Origin: Poteriospumella lacustris
Taxonomy: Eukaryota > Sar > Chrysophyceae > Chromulinales > Dinobryaceae
DNA length: 64,000 bases
Direction of reading: 5' to 3'
Assembly: GCA_008000375.1 (NCBI GenBank)
Contig: SMOI01000026.1
Coordinates: 124,001 to 188,000 of the forward strand
The number at the start of each line of letters is the position of its first letter. Within the stretch, counting starts at the first letter, position 1. Position numbers and translations under genes: made by a program. The notes under the pieces were generated by a model. It worked only from the letters and a program-made list of their open reading frames with translations. It was not told where the DNA came from and ran no database searches. This document shows positions 20,674-30,608 of the stretch, one piece after another.

Positions 20674-21000
20674 CCGCCTCGTGCGTTTCTCTGTTTCCTT
20701 AGACGTGTAATCTCGCCCTCCGTTGATTCGTTCCTCTCCTCATCGCCCTACGACTCGCACAAACACAAGGGCTACGCCGCAGGGAGAGGCAGTCGAAGCA
20801 TCGTTATCGACGGCGACGGTTACAGATTCGGCAGTTGAACTGCGCAGTGGACGGCAGACGGGCGGCTCCGTCGCCATGGTCGGTATCGCTGCTTGAAGCA
20901 CTCGCGCCAAGAAGCCACCTATCGACCACGCGTCGAGAGACCCGCGCAGAGTCTGCGCCAGAAGAATGAAGAAATGGCAGCGCTCGCGGCGCCGGAGAGA
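20347..21000 (+). repeat. Long direct repeat, right copy
   Basis: 654-bp partner of 17974-18615. It ends at 21000, 30 bp before the stop codon of the first lipase gene, where the sequences diverge abruptly (AACGAAATG on the left, TACGGAAAC on the right). Confidence 0.9.
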
Positions 21001-21030
21001 TACGGAAACAGACGGATGTCTATGGGGCGT

Positions 21031-21908
21031 CTAGTTGTGCGAGACGGCGTCGCAGCCAACGTACAGACCCAGATAGTTCATGTGGTCGTCGATGTTGGTC
21101 AGGTTCCACTGGTACGCGCAGTTGGGGTCCTCGTAGCCGGAGCACGCGTGCAGACCGGCGTCGTCCTCGTACCACTCGCCGCTGATGTGGGTGAAGCGCT
21201 CGTGCATGGGCACGTGCGGCACCATGTCCTTGTGGTGCGTGTTGCGGTTGCGGTCGCCGATCTTCGCAGAGGCGAAGTTGGCGAAGGCGGTGTTGCCCAC
21301 GCGGGGGCTGCCGAAGTGGAACATGCGCAGAGGCGAGATGCCGGCGTCGATGAAGTCCAGCGTAGTCAGGGTCGCCATGGCGGCGCCGAGCGAGTGGCCG
21401 GTGACGACGACGGTGTAGGAGGGGAACTTGGCCTTCAGGCTCTTGACGTTGGAAATCACGTCGGCGATGACGGTCTGCTCCGCGCCGTAGAAGCCCTTGT
21501 GCACGAGGCAGCCGTCGCACTTGTCGTACGCGGTGGTCACGACGTCCAGGTTGTTCACCCAGTCCTGAATGGAGGTGGAGCCACGGTACACCACGAAGAT
21601 GGAGTTCTGCGAGGGCAGGTAGCCGATGTAACCCTGCATTTCATGACGCGACAGTGGTGAGACGGGTTCGGTAAGAAGCGATCGAAGCGTCACTGTACCT
21701 GGACGTCCTTGTCGGGGTAGTCCAGCACATGGGTGACTACGAAACCCGACGAGTATCCTTTGAAGGTGCGGGTCTGGTAGGTGTTGGTCTCGCAATACGC
21801 CGCAGCGCAAAGCCAAATGGAGGTGTTTCCGGTGTGCCAATCGTACGACGCCGCAGCGGTCTGGGCCACCGCCAACAGCACCAGCAACAAGATTCCGAAA
21901 GAAAGCAT
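21031..21908 (-). CDS. Secreted class 3 lipase, copy 1 (with intron)
   Basis: Exons 21699-21908 and 21031-21633 with a 65-bp intron (GTACAG...ATGCAG) encode 270 residues. An N-terminal signal peptide (LSFGILLLVLLAVAQTAAA) is followed by a Lipase_3 alpha/beta-hydrolase domain: YRGSTSIQDWVNN (oxyanion region), VVVTGHSLGAAMATL with the nucleophilic Ser, FGSPRVGN, an Asp in HKDMVPHVP and the C-terminal His in DDHMNYLG. Several Cys (SIWLCAAAYC; DKCDGCLV) suggest disulphides in a secreted enzyme. Such enzymes hydrolyse acylglycerols outside the cell. It is head to head with a close paralogue at 22220-23035; the two proteins are mostly identical from the signal peptide to the C-terminus. Confidence 0.92.
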
Positions 21909-22219
21909 AGTCGCGGTTGAAACGTTGACAATCAGTTGTGCTAGCGCGGTGATTCGCAGGTGAAGAAGTTGACTCGCGACGGTGCAACTGGCAGCAGATT
22001 CGCACCCCACACACACAGACTCTGAGAATCTGGGGTGTGCCATCTTCAAGTTGCGCGAACGGACGTCACATCGTGAGCGTGTGCCCTCTTCCACAATTTG
22101 GCGATACGGCGGTGACGGTCACTGCGCAGCGAGACGCAGCGAAGCAGCCGAATTAACCGTCGCGGACAAAACCTTCGTAGGTCAAATCCGAATCAACAAG
22201 AACAAGAACAGTGTTAGGA
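21909..22219. promoter_or_regulatory. Bidirectional promoter region of the lipase pair
   Basis: 311 bp separate the two start codons of the divergent lipase genes, so this must hold both promoters and would allow shared control. The flanking coding starts are near-identical inverted copies, but similarity was not noticed across the middle. Confidence 0.55.
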
Positions 22220-23035
22220 ATGCTCTCCTTTGGTATTCTACTGCTGGTTCTCCTCGCAGTGGCCCAGACTGCGGCCGCCTCCTATGATTGGAACACCGGC
22301 AACACGTCGATCTGGTTGTGTGCCGCGGCGTACTGCGAGACGAACACCTATCAAACGCGTACATTCAGAGGGTACTCGTCCGGTTTTGTCGTCACTGACG
22401 TTCTGGACAACAAGTCCAAGGACGTCCAGGGCTTCATCGGCTACCTGCCTTCGCAGAACTCCATCTACGTGGTGTACCGTGGCTCCACCTCGATCAAGGA
22501 CTGGGTGAACAACCTGGACGCGTTGACCACGTCCTACGATAAATGCTCGGACTGCAAGGTCCACAAGGGCTTCTACAGTGCGCACCAGAGCGTCATTAGT
22601 GAGGTTGTTTCGAAGGTGAAGGCTTTGAAGGCCAAGTACCCCTCCTACACCGTCGTCGTCACCGGCCACTCGCTCGGCGCCGCATTGGCGACCCTGACTA
22701 CGCTGGACTTCATCGACGCCGGCATCTCGCCTCTGCGCATGTTCCACTTCGGCAGCCCCCGCGTGGGCAACACCGCCTTCGCCAACTTCGCCTCTGCGAA
22801 GATCGGCGACCGCAACCGCAACACGCACCACAAGGACATGGTGCCGCACGTGCCCATGCACGAGCGCTTCACTCACCACAGTGGTGAGTGGTACGAGGAC
22901 GACGCCGGTCTGCACGAGTGCCAAGGTCTGGAGGACAAGAACTGCTCTTACCAGTGGAACCTGACCAGCATCGACGACCACATGCACTACCTGGGCCTCT
23001 ACGTCGGCTGCGACGCCGTCTCGAAGGAGAACTAA
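22220..23035 (+). CDS. Secreted class 3 lipase, copy 2 (intronless)
   Basis: A single open frame of 271 residues from ATG 22220. It has the same layout as copy 1: signal peptide, FIGYLPSQNSIYVVYRGSTS, GHSLGAALATL with Ser about residue 151, HKDMVPHVPMHERF and DDHMHYLGLYVGC for the Asp and His. The position of copy 1's intron (between the codons for KDVQ and G-F/Y-IGYL) is joined precisely here. Differences concentrate in the middle (SAHQSVISEVVSKVKALKAK) and near the C-terminus. Probably an extracellular acylglycerol lipase, possibly co-regulated with copy 1. Confidence 0.92.
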   Translation: MLSFGILLLVLLAVAQTAAASYDWNTGNTSIWLCAAAYCETNTYQTRTFRGYSSGFVVTDVLDNKSKDVQGFIGYLPSQNSIYVVYRGSTSIKDWVNNLDALTTSYDKCSDCKVHKGFYSAHQSVISEVVSKVKALKAKYPSYTVVVTGHSLGAALATLTTLDFIDAGISPLRMFHFGSPRVGNTAFANFASAKIGDRNRNTHHKDMVPHVPMHERFTHHSGEWYEDDAGLHECQGLEDKNCSYQWNLTSIDDHMHYLGLYVGCDAVSKEN

Positions 23036-23701
23036 GCGCCGTCTCGTCTCTCGGCCTCCTTCTCCTCCTCTTTCTCTTAGGGTCATAGTATCTTTTGTTT
23101 CCTCTCACGTATCAGTGCTCTTTCTTCCGCGGTATCCAGACAGACAGTGCCGCCGCCACTGTCTCATGTGTCCGACGTTCTGTGTCACATGTTGTCTCAT
23201 TGCTTGTGCCCTTCGCCACCCCAGTACCCACACATCGCACATCCCTCATTCACCCATTCATTCTGATCGCCAGTCTCTTTCATTTTGCTTGAAATGTACG
23301 CGCTGCGTCCTTTCTGTAACCGTCGAAATTAACGATTCTGGTACATCGCGCGGCCTTTGCTGTTCCAACAGTCGCTACCACTGCATCGTTTACGTCTTGT
23401 AGTCCCAAAGGCCGATGGCCGCTGAAGCCGTTGGCACGTCGATATCGATGGAAGCAGGGACGACGACAAGCAGGGCGCGCCGGTGCCGTGCCGACAACGC
23501 CTTCCAGCCGAGCGACCCCTCCGCTGCTGTTGGGGTCCTGTCGACAGTGATCCTTGTAGACCTTAGAAGCTTGATCGGGTGCATGGAATCTGTGTGACGC
23601 AGTCCTTGTGTTGGCGCGACGGGGCGGGGGGGGGGGGGAAGAAGGTGAACAGCGAACCGCCTATTAGAAACGAAACGGTTACACGACGGCCCGACCGACC
23701 T
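23036..23701. other. Convergent 3' intergenic region
   Basis: Between the 3' ends of lipase 2 (+) and PRCC (-). Contains a T/C-rich stretch after the lipase stop and a run of 13 G at 23626-23638. No gene or RNA was recognised. Confidence 0.5.
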
Positions 23702-24715
23702 CTACCACCCGTACCGACTCTTCGTCTGAGTCTTCGTCTTGGACTTTGCGATCTGCGAGTCCAGCATGGCAATCTCCGTTTCTGCGGCTTTCATCGCCAT
23801 CGAGGTGAGCTGGTGCTTGCGGTTTTGCTGTCGCGATGGCTGCAGGGCCGCCTTGAGGGTGCCGTCCGCCGTGTACTGCTTGAAAATGGCCGCCTCCTTC
23901 TGCTTCTGCTCGGTATAGCCCAGCATGTCCCACTGGCGATCAATGTGGATGTCTTGCACGACCGCACCGTCGTCGCTCTGCAAGGCCGATAGGTCGCCAG
24001 CCATCAACATCTGCTCCAAATGCCGCTGCCGCTTTCGCTGGGACTCTCCCGCAGCATGCACATCGACAGACGGTTGGCTACTGTAATCATTTTGATATGC
24101 TGGCTCAGGATACGCAGCTGCTGAGAACTGCGGCGTGTAGCTCTTCGAGTCCGGCTCCGAGGTGAATTGGCGGGTCAGCAGAGGTGGGCTACTGCCAGCG
24201 AAATGGTCCTCAAGTCCGACTGAACCCCCAAGGTCTTCTGCCTCGATAGCGCTGGAGCTGCTTTCTTGATGAGAGACAGATGGAGGAGCCCTTGTGGACG
24301 TTTTCGGAGCTGAAAACATTGAATCCAGAACGTCTTCCTTGTTGCTCGGCGCTGGGAGCATCGCCAGCAGCGGATCCAACTGGCTTCTTACTGAATCACC
24401 CTTAACGCTCGCATTCTTCGCACCGCCATGTGCTGCTGAGGAAGTTTTGGAGGAGCTTGTTTGAGCGAATTCGTCGTCATCTGAGTCGCCTAGGGAAGTT
24501 TCACCGTGGATAAGCGCCTTCTGAATGTGATCAGGAAGAATCGATATATCCAACAGCTTTCGCTTCTTTTGACCAGGAACGTTAATGACTGGAGGCTGCT
24601 TTACTGATGAATTGCTCTTCGGAGCGGGGGGAGCCGCAACAGGTGCCTTGTTGGACGATTCGTTCACGACCACCTCGTCGTCATCCGAACCATAGTTTCC
24701 CAATAGTGCATCCAT
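23702..24715 (-). CDS. PRCC: PRCC-like nuclear protein
   Basis: 337 residues, no intron. The N-terminus MDALLGNYGSDDDEVV is a typical 'ALxxYGSDDE' start of splicing-associated proteins. The middle is low-complexity. The C-terminal ~110 residues carry the PRCC signature: a short run around DIHIDRQWDMLGYTEQ, then QNRKHQLTSMAMKAAETEI and the terminal KTQTKSRYGW, matching the conserved KxxHQxxxLAxxA...QTxxKYGx end of metazoan and plant PRCC. In animals PRCC associates with spliceosome components and with MAD2B. Divergent from TOP3B with 289 bp between starts. Confidence 0.8.
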   Translation of the reverse strand: MDALLGNYGSDDDEVVVNESSNKAPVAAPPAPKSNSSVKQPPVINVPGQKKRKLLDISILPDHIQKALIHGETSLGDSDDDEFAQTSSSKTSSAAHGGAKNASVKGDSVRSQLDPLLAMLPAPSNKEDVLDSMFSAPKTSTRAPPSVSHQESSSSAIEAEDLGGSVGLEDHFAGSSPPLLTRQFTSEPDSKSYTPQFSAAAYPEPAYQNDYSSQPSVDVHAAGESQRKRQRHLEQMLMAGDLSALQSDDGAVVQDIHIDRQWDMLGYTEQKQKEAAIFKQYTADGTLKAALQPSRQQNRKHQLTSMAMKAAETEIAMLDSQIAKSKTKTQTKSRYGW

Positions 24716-24855
24716 TTCGCCACCAAAAGCAGAGTGCGCGAATTAGGAAGTACTGTTTCCACGTTCACATGCACACTCGAGATGATCCCAGCTCACGACG
24801 GAAACGAAACACAAGACGAACAAGAAGCGATGACGACGACGAAGCCAAATTTGAA

Positions 24856-24891
24856 ACGCCTTTTTCAGCGGATCTCACTGAAAAAAGGCGT
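24856..24891. promoter_or_regulatory. Near-perfect inverted repeat in PRCC/TOP3B promoter
   Basis: ACGCCTTTTTCAG (24856-24868) faces CTGAAAAAAGGCGT (24878-24891), complementary apart from one extra A, with a 9-bp spacer. It lies in the divergent promoter between PRCC and TOP3B and could be a dyad regulator site or a stem-loop in a 5' UTR. Confidence 0.4.
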
Positions 24892-25004
24892 GTGAAAAGA
24901 TCATGAAAGAAAGCCTGAAAGAAGGAGGAGGACATGAAAAGGTCGCCAGAGAGAATCGCATTGGGACAGACCCGTCTCGCCTTGTGATTGCGCTGGAGCT
25001 CAAG

Positions 25005-28000
25005 ATGGCCTCGTTCACAGTCTTCATGGTGGCTGAGAAGCCATCCATTTGTACCTCTGTTGCGGAGGCCCTGTTTCGATCGAATCACCATGCGGGAAAG
25101 CCCGAGTCTCGCAACAGAAGTCCTCCCGTCTATGAGTTCGATGGCCACTTTCAGGGGCGAGCCGCAAAGTTTCGGATTACATCGGTGACGGGGCATTTGT
25201 TTTCGCTGGATTTTCCTTCGAAGTACCAGAACTGGGATCAGGTGGATCCTGCCGATTTGTTCTCCGCACCGACTTTGAAATCGCCCGAGGGAAAAGGCGG
25301 AATCATCAAGCACTTGGAGCGTGAGGCTCGAGGTTGCGATGCTTTGGTGCTGTGGATGGATTGTGATCGCGAAGGTGAAAACATCTGCTTTGAAGTCATC
25401 AACTCGATCGAAAAAGCTATGAAGAGAGCGCCAAACCGCAGCAACATCTACCGCGCCCGCTTTTCCGCGGTGACGCAGAAGGATATCGAAAAGGCTATGC
25501 AGTCGCTGGTGGTGCCGAATGAGAATGAGTCGAAGGCTGTCGATGCCCGCCAAGAGCTGGATCTCAAGGTTGGCGTCGCCTTCTCGCGATTCCAAACGCG
25601 TTTCTTCCAGGGCAAATACGGCGACTTGGACAGCTCCATTATTTCGTATGGGCCGTGCCAGACCCCAACGCTGGGCTTCTGTGTCGCTCGCCACGATGAG
25701 ATCCAGCACTTTGTTCCTCAGAAGTTTTGGACCGTTAAAGTCGCCCTGAGCATCACCCTGCCGGGGTCTCGCTCTGCCGCCAAGCTGACGATGAACCACG
25801 AAGGCGGCCGCATCTTCAAGCAACACGAAGCAGAGCGCCTCCAGGCACTGCTTTCTTCAGCAGGCGAGGTGCGATGCACTGCAGTGGCGCACAAAGACCG
25901 TCGTCGTATTCGGCCGCTGCCGTTGAACACCGTCGGCATGTTGAAGCTGGCGTCACAAGTGCTGGGCATTGGTCCGCACGCAGCTATGCGAGCGGCGGAG
26001 CACCTGTACTTGTCGGGGTATTTGTCGTACCCACGCACCGAGTCCACCGCCTACCCGTCGTCGCATGATATGGCTGCGCACCGAGAGACGCTCACGTCTC
26101 TGCTCCGCTATCACCCACAGTTCCGCGACCACGTGCACAGCATGCTGACGGTGCCCGGCCTGATGGTCGCCCCCCGCGTCGGAGTCGACAAGGGCGACCA
26201 CCCGCCCATTTCTCCCGTCGGAGACTATTTTCCAGAGGCGCTGGGGCACGATGAGCAGCGTCTGTACGACCTCATATGCGGCCACTACCTCGCCACTATT
26301 TCGCGCAACGCCGTCTATCAGCAGACCAAGGCGCGGTTCGTTTGCGAGATTCCCACCAAAGGCGGAGGCAGTGAGGGCGCCGTGCACGTGGAGCGCTTCA
26401 ACATTTCCACGCAGGTGCTGACGGAGCCGGGCTTCATGGCGCTGTATCGAAGCGGTCGCAAGTCCGACGAGCGCGACGACCTCAACGAGTACGAAGACGA
26501 CTACGCGCATCCCTCCGGCGGCGGCAGCGCGGCCGGCGCCGCAGACGACCTCGACTTTCACCCCGGTGCGAACTACTTCGATGAGGACTACGCGGAAAAC
26601 TCGCTAGACGACACGCAGATGCAGCAGGTGCTCAACTCGTTCTTGCCGCAGCAGACGTACGCAGTGGCCTCCGTCTCGCTGAGCACCGGAAAAACGTCGC
26701 CACCGGGCTACCTCACCGAGGCGAACCTCATCGATCTGATGGAGAAGAACGGCATCGGCACGGACGCCTCCATCCCCGTGCACATCAACAACATCCTCAC
26801 TCGCAACTACGTCTCGTTGCAGCAGAACCGCACGCTCGTTCCCACGAAGCTGGGCATCGTCCTCGTACACGGCTACCACCGCATCGACGCGGAGCTTGTC
26901 CTGCCGCAGGTCCGGGCCGCCATTGAGAAGCATTGCACCGAGATCGCTCTGGGTCGCGCCGCCTCGCAAAATGTGGTGGAGCAGGCGCTGGCGCAGTTCT
27001 CGCGGAAATTCACGTTCTTCCGCGAGCACATCGGCTGGATGGACTCGCTCTTCGAGGCGTCCTTCTCGCCGCTCGCGCAGACGGGTAAGGCGCTGTCTCG
27101 CTGTGGCAAATGCCTGCGCTACATGCGCTACATCCCGCTGAACCCGCAGCGGCTGTACTGTCCCACGTGCGAGGAGACGTACGGTCTGCCACAGGGCGGC
27201 ACGATCAAGCTGTACAAGGAGCTCAAGTGTCCGCTGGACAACTTCGACCTGGTGCTCTTCTCGCTGGGCAACGGCAGCTCCGCGAGGGAGCAGGGCAAGT
27301 CCTTCCCGCTCTGTCCCTGCTGCTACTCGCGACCGCCCACCTTCAAGCACGCGCAAGTCTCCGGCAAAGAGGTGCGGCTGATGCTGAAGGAGCCGGTCGA
27401 GGACGAGGACGAGGGCGCTGCGCAGGAGGACGCGGTACAGGAGGACGCTGCGCCGGCCTCGAAGGATGGCAGAGGCGCGCACGGTAAGGGTGGCGCCGCG
27501 AAGGGAGCACTGGGAAAGAGCCAGCAGACTCCACCGCCTCCGCCTGCTGAAGCCGACGGCGGTGGCCGAGGAGGACGTGGCGGTCGCGGCGGTCGCGGTG
27601 GACGCGGAGGGCGCGGCGGAGGAGGCAAAGAGGCTGCGGCCGTCGCAATTGTCGCGCCTCCTGTTCCGCCCACGCCCCCAGCTCCGGCTGCCCATGACGA
27701 TGGCGGGGGACGCGGCGGGCGAGGTCGCGGAGGTCGAGGCGGTCGTGGCGGTGGCCGCGACGGTGGTACCGAGGACGGCAGAGGCGGCCGCGGGAGAGGA
27801 CGGGGTGGTCGCGGCGGCCGTGGTGCAGTGCCTGAGCCGCCTGCTCCGGTGGTACCCGCGGCCCCTATCGCGGCGGAGAAAATGAAAGAAAAGAAGGCCA
27901 CCAGCGAGATGGACGAGCTGCTGAAGCGCTTTGAGCTCTTGGACATCGAGGACCTCGGCTCGGCCGACATCGTCGTCGACAGCGACACGCGCGGCCAGAG

Positions 28001-28706
28001 CGGCCACATGGGCTGCAACTCCTGCATCCACCCCACCTGCCGCCACTCGCTCACGTTCACAGCGGTGTGCGCTTGTCCCGACGACCACTGCGACGGCGTC
28101 CTCGTGCTCGACGTGAACAGCAAGCCGCACTGGAAGCTGGCGTGCAACACGTGTGCGTGGATCATGCGCTTCAAGGGCACCGCCAGCGCCGCGGCTCCGA
28201 CCGTCAGCACAGCGATGGCCGCCGTCGCCAGCGCCGCCCAAGGCAAACGCGACCGCCACGGCGGTGTCAGCAGCACCGCCTCCGCGGTGGTGGACGGGTC
28301 GAACAACGCGTCGACGATGATCCACAACGTCAGCGTCGACGTGTCCGGCGAGCACTGCGCCGAGTGCGGCGACCGTCTGCTGAGTCTGGAGCTGCACCGC
28401 GACTACCGCGGCGTGCTCCACACGGCGGCGCTGACGCAGGCGCACAACCAGGGCGCGGCGGCGGCGGCGGCGGCGGGATCGGACGGCGGCATCGTGTACA
28501 AGGGCTGCGTCATCTGCGACCAGCGCCTGCAAAGCCACATTGACATGATCGCCGGCCGCTCCGTCTCGCTCGTGGTCCTCCGACAGCAACGAGAGCGTCG
28601 TATTCGCATGGGCGGCCGCGGACGTGGGGGGCGCGGACGTGGACGCGGCGGCCGCGGCAAGCGCATGACGAAGGAGCAGGTGCTCATGTCCTTCAGCGAC
28701 TTCTAA
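25005..28706 (+). CDS. TOP3B: DNA/RNA topoisomerase III beta
   Basis: 1233 residues, no intron. I chose ATG 25005 because MASFTVFMVAEKPSICTSVA is the family N-terminus; an in-frame ATG at 24903 adds 34 unlikely residues. Type IA features: Toprim domain with VLWMDCDREGENICFEV; VDARQELDLKVGVAFSRFQT; FQGKYGDLDSSIISYGPCQT; catalytic Tyr about residue 342 in YLSYPRTESTAYP; GIGTDASIPVHINNI; GIVLVHGYHRIDAELVLP. It then has zinc fingers (SRCGKCLRYM...CPTCEETYGLP, CNSCIHPTCRHSLT, CAECGDRLL) and RGG boxes. This order matches TOP3B rather than TOP3A. TOP3B resolves topological problems in DNA and mRNA. A long Gly/Arg/Asp-rich insert (~residues 830-960) sits between zinc modules, with a second RGG run at the C-terminus, making it larger than the ~860-residue animal protein. 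Confidence 0.95.
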   Translation: MASFTVFMVAEKPSICTSVAEALFRSNHHAGKPESRNRSPPVYEFDGHFQGRAAKFRITSVTGHLFSLDFPSKYQNWDQVDPADLFSAPTLKSPEGKGGIIKHLEREARGCDALVLWMDCDREGENICFEVINSIEKAMKRAPNRSNIYRARFSAVTQKDIEKAMQSLVVPNENESKAVDARQELDLKVGVAFSRFQTRFFQGKYGDLDSSIISYGPCQTPTLGFCVARHDEIQHFVPQKFWTVKVALSITLPGSRSAAKLTMNHEGGRIFKQHEAERLQALLSSAGEVRCTAVAHKDRRRIRPLPLNTVGMLKLASQVLGIGPHAAMRAAEHLYLSGYLSYPRTESTAYPSSHDMAAHRETLTSLLRYHPQFRDHVHSMLTVPGLMVAPRVGVDKGDHPPISPVGDYFPEALGHDEQRLYDLICGHYLATISRNAVYQQTKARFVCEIPTKGGGSEGAVHVERFNISTQVLTEPGFMALYRSGRKSDERDDLNEYEDDYAHPSGGGSAAGAADDLDFHPGANYFDEDYAENSLDDTQMQQVLNSFLPQQTYAVASVSLSTGKTSPPGYLTEANLIDLMEKNGIGTDASIPVHINNILTRNYVSLQQNRTLVPTKLGIVLVHGYHRIDAELVLPQVRAAIEKHCTEIALGRAASQNVVEQALAQFSRKFTFFREHIGWMDSLFEASFSPLAQTGKALSRCGKCLRYMRYIPLNPQRLYCPTCEETYGLPQGGTIKLYKELKCPLDNFDLVLFSLGNGSSAREQGKSFPLCPCCYSRPPTFKHAQVSGKEVRLMLKEPVEDEDEGAAQEDAVQEDAAPASKDGRGAHGKGGAAKGALGKSQQTPPPPPAEADGGGRGGRGGRGGRGGRGGRGGGGKEAAAVAIVAPPVPPTPPAPAAHDDGGGRGGRGRGGRGGRGGGRDGGTEDGRGGRGRGRGGRGGRGAVPEPPAPVVPAAPIAAEKMKEKKATSEMDELLKRFELLDIEDLGSADIVVDSDTRGQSGHMGCNSCIHPTCRHSLTFTAVCACPDDHCDGVLVLDVNSKPHWKLACNTCAWIMRFKGTASAAAPTVSTAMAAVASAAQGKRDRHGGVSSTASAVVDGSNNASTMIHNVSVDVSGEHCAECGDRLLSLELHRDYRGVLHTAALTQAHNQGAAAAAAAGSDGGIVYKGCVICDQRLQSHIDMIAGRSVSLVVLRQQRERRIRMGGRGRGGRGRGRGGRGKRMTKEQVLMSFSDF

Positions 28707-28803
28707 CGGTGTAGCGCCCCGCAGCGGCGGTGTAGCGTAACGTAAGTGACGACCCCTCCGATTCGGGTTCAATTCGCACGGGTTACAACACAGACTACGA
28801 GCG

Positions 28804-30608
28804 CTACGCGCGGTGATTCGCACGCAATTGGGGCTTCTTCTCCTCGAGGACGGTGGAGGTGATGCCGTGGTCGGAGGGGAAGCGCAGCGTGGGGAAGACC
28901 ATGTTCTCGACGTACCGCTGGTCGCCGGTGTTGTCCTTCGTCGTGGACACGACGCGGTAGTCCTCGCGGAAGAAGAGGATGAAGTCCTTGGGGTTCTTGT
29001 CGCCCTTGACGTCCTTCTCCTCGAAGGAGATCGCCTTGTTCAGCTGCGGCTGCAGGTGCGTGCGCGCGTGGAAGGTGGTGAAGTTGAAGGGGTTGGGCGC
29101 GGGGCCGTAGCAGGAGTTGAGGTTCTTCGAGGTGTAGAAGGCCGCGAAGTCCGTGACGCCGTACTGGTCGGCCTCCGGCTTCGTGTACGTGTTGGCGTCG
29201 AGGCCGAAGAGCAGCTTGCTCGCGGGCTGCTGGGTGAGGGCGTACGTGTACACGGCCTCGACGACGGGCCGCGTCGCCAGTCTGCAGCGGCAGCCGCCGG
29301 GCCACAGGACAACGTCAGGGGGTGAGGTACAGACAGAGGCAATGGCAATGCGACGTACCCGTTCGTGTCGCCGTGGAAGCTGGCGACGATGTAGGAGGTG
29401 CCGTCGACTGCGTCGTCGACGAGCAGCACGAGCAGGTCGCCCTTCACCACGGGCACTTTGCTGGTGCCGTTCTTCGTCGTCTGCGTCGTGAGGATCGTGT
29501 TGACGTCGGGCGTCACCTCGCGCACGTTGGTGTATCGCGACTTGCGCAGCAGCACGAAGGAGTTCTGGTCGCGGTCGGGGTCCATGAGGTTCGAGCCGAA
29601 CAGGTCGAAGTGCGTCCGCACCAGGTCGCTGTCGGCAACGAGGCGCGGGAACTGCCCCGCCACCTCCTGCAGGAAGACCATGTCGGACGACGCGTACGTC
29701 GTCTGGAGAATCTCGATGATGCGGTCGGTTTTGTGGTTGTTGAGGTCGCGACACATCGTCGCGCGCATCGCCTGCCAGCTGCCGGGCGACGCGCTCACCG
29801 CGAGCATCATTTGCACCAAAATCGCGTCGAAAATGGCCAGCGACAGCGTCTGCAGCGGCAGCGAGATCTTCTCCTCCGCCTCGGTGACGGAGGGGTACTT
29901 GGACCGCGAGATCTTGGACAGCATCTGGTAGATCTTCGTGCTGCCCGTCGAGCCGTCCTTCTTCTTCGTCACGATCGCCTCGCTGAACATGAACGCGCGC
30001 CACTGCTTCCACCACGACTCGAGATCGTCGAGCTGGCCCTGCGCATAGCAGTTGATGACCGTGGGGCGCATGACGGTCTTGCCGTCGGCCGTGGTGATCG
30101 TGTTCGTGACGCGGTCGGGCATCGAGGCGAGGCGCTTCTTGCCGATGGACGCGTCCTTGATGAACTCGGAGATGATCTTGCGCCCCTTGAAGTTCTGCTC
30201 CCAGTACTCTTTCGTCTCCTCCACGCCAACCATGCCAGCGCTCGTCATGCTCTCCGCCAGCTCGGTGAACATGCGATCGGTGAAGACGGAGGAGATGGGC
30301 ACGTCGGCCGCGCCGGGGCTGAGGATGAAGGCGGACACCTTCTTCATCAGTTCGTTGTACTGCGGGTCGGGGCTGGTGATCCAGTATTCAAAGGGGTTGT
30401 TGTTGATCGCGGCGATGTTCCATGTCGCCAGTTTCAACGTTTTGCTCCGCGGAGAAGCGAAGGACGAAACGACGCTGGTTGGGCGCCATTCCGGGTGCAG
30501 CATGACCACGAGCGCAAGAACAATCAGAACAAGGACATACCAATAGCGGCTGGTGAAATTCTGTATGCGTGCGATCGCCATTCGTTTAGGAACAGTGTGA
30601 CGAGCCAT
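28804..30608 (-). CDS. Membrane-anchored endonuclease/exonuclease/phosphatase-fold protein
   Basis: Exons 29359-30608 and 28804-29281, intron 77 bp (GTACGT...CTGCAG), 575 residues. A short cytosolic N-terminus is followed by one membrane helix (YWYVLVLIVLALVVMLH), giving a type II orientation. The EEP-fold motifs then appear in order: KLATWNIAAINNNP (Asn), MVFLQEVAG (catalytic Glu), IVASFHGDTNG, LLFGLDANTY (the GDxN loop) and FPSDHGITS (SDH with the terminal His). A long helical insertion separates the first two motifs. The family includes nucleases, sphingomyelinases and inositol-phosphate phosphatases; the substrate is not evident. Convergent with TOP3B, with only 97 bp between stop codons. 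Confidence 0.8.

Noticed and set aside
20893-21660. 255-codon + ORF over the right repeat and lipase copy 1
   Set aside because: Antisense to the lipase gene, whose minus-strand frame has catalytic motifs and a signal peptide.
28740-28803. tRNA-like GGTTCAATTC between TOP3B and the EEP-fold gene
   Set aside because: The T-stem does not pair beyond one base pair and no D or anticodon arm can be drawn.
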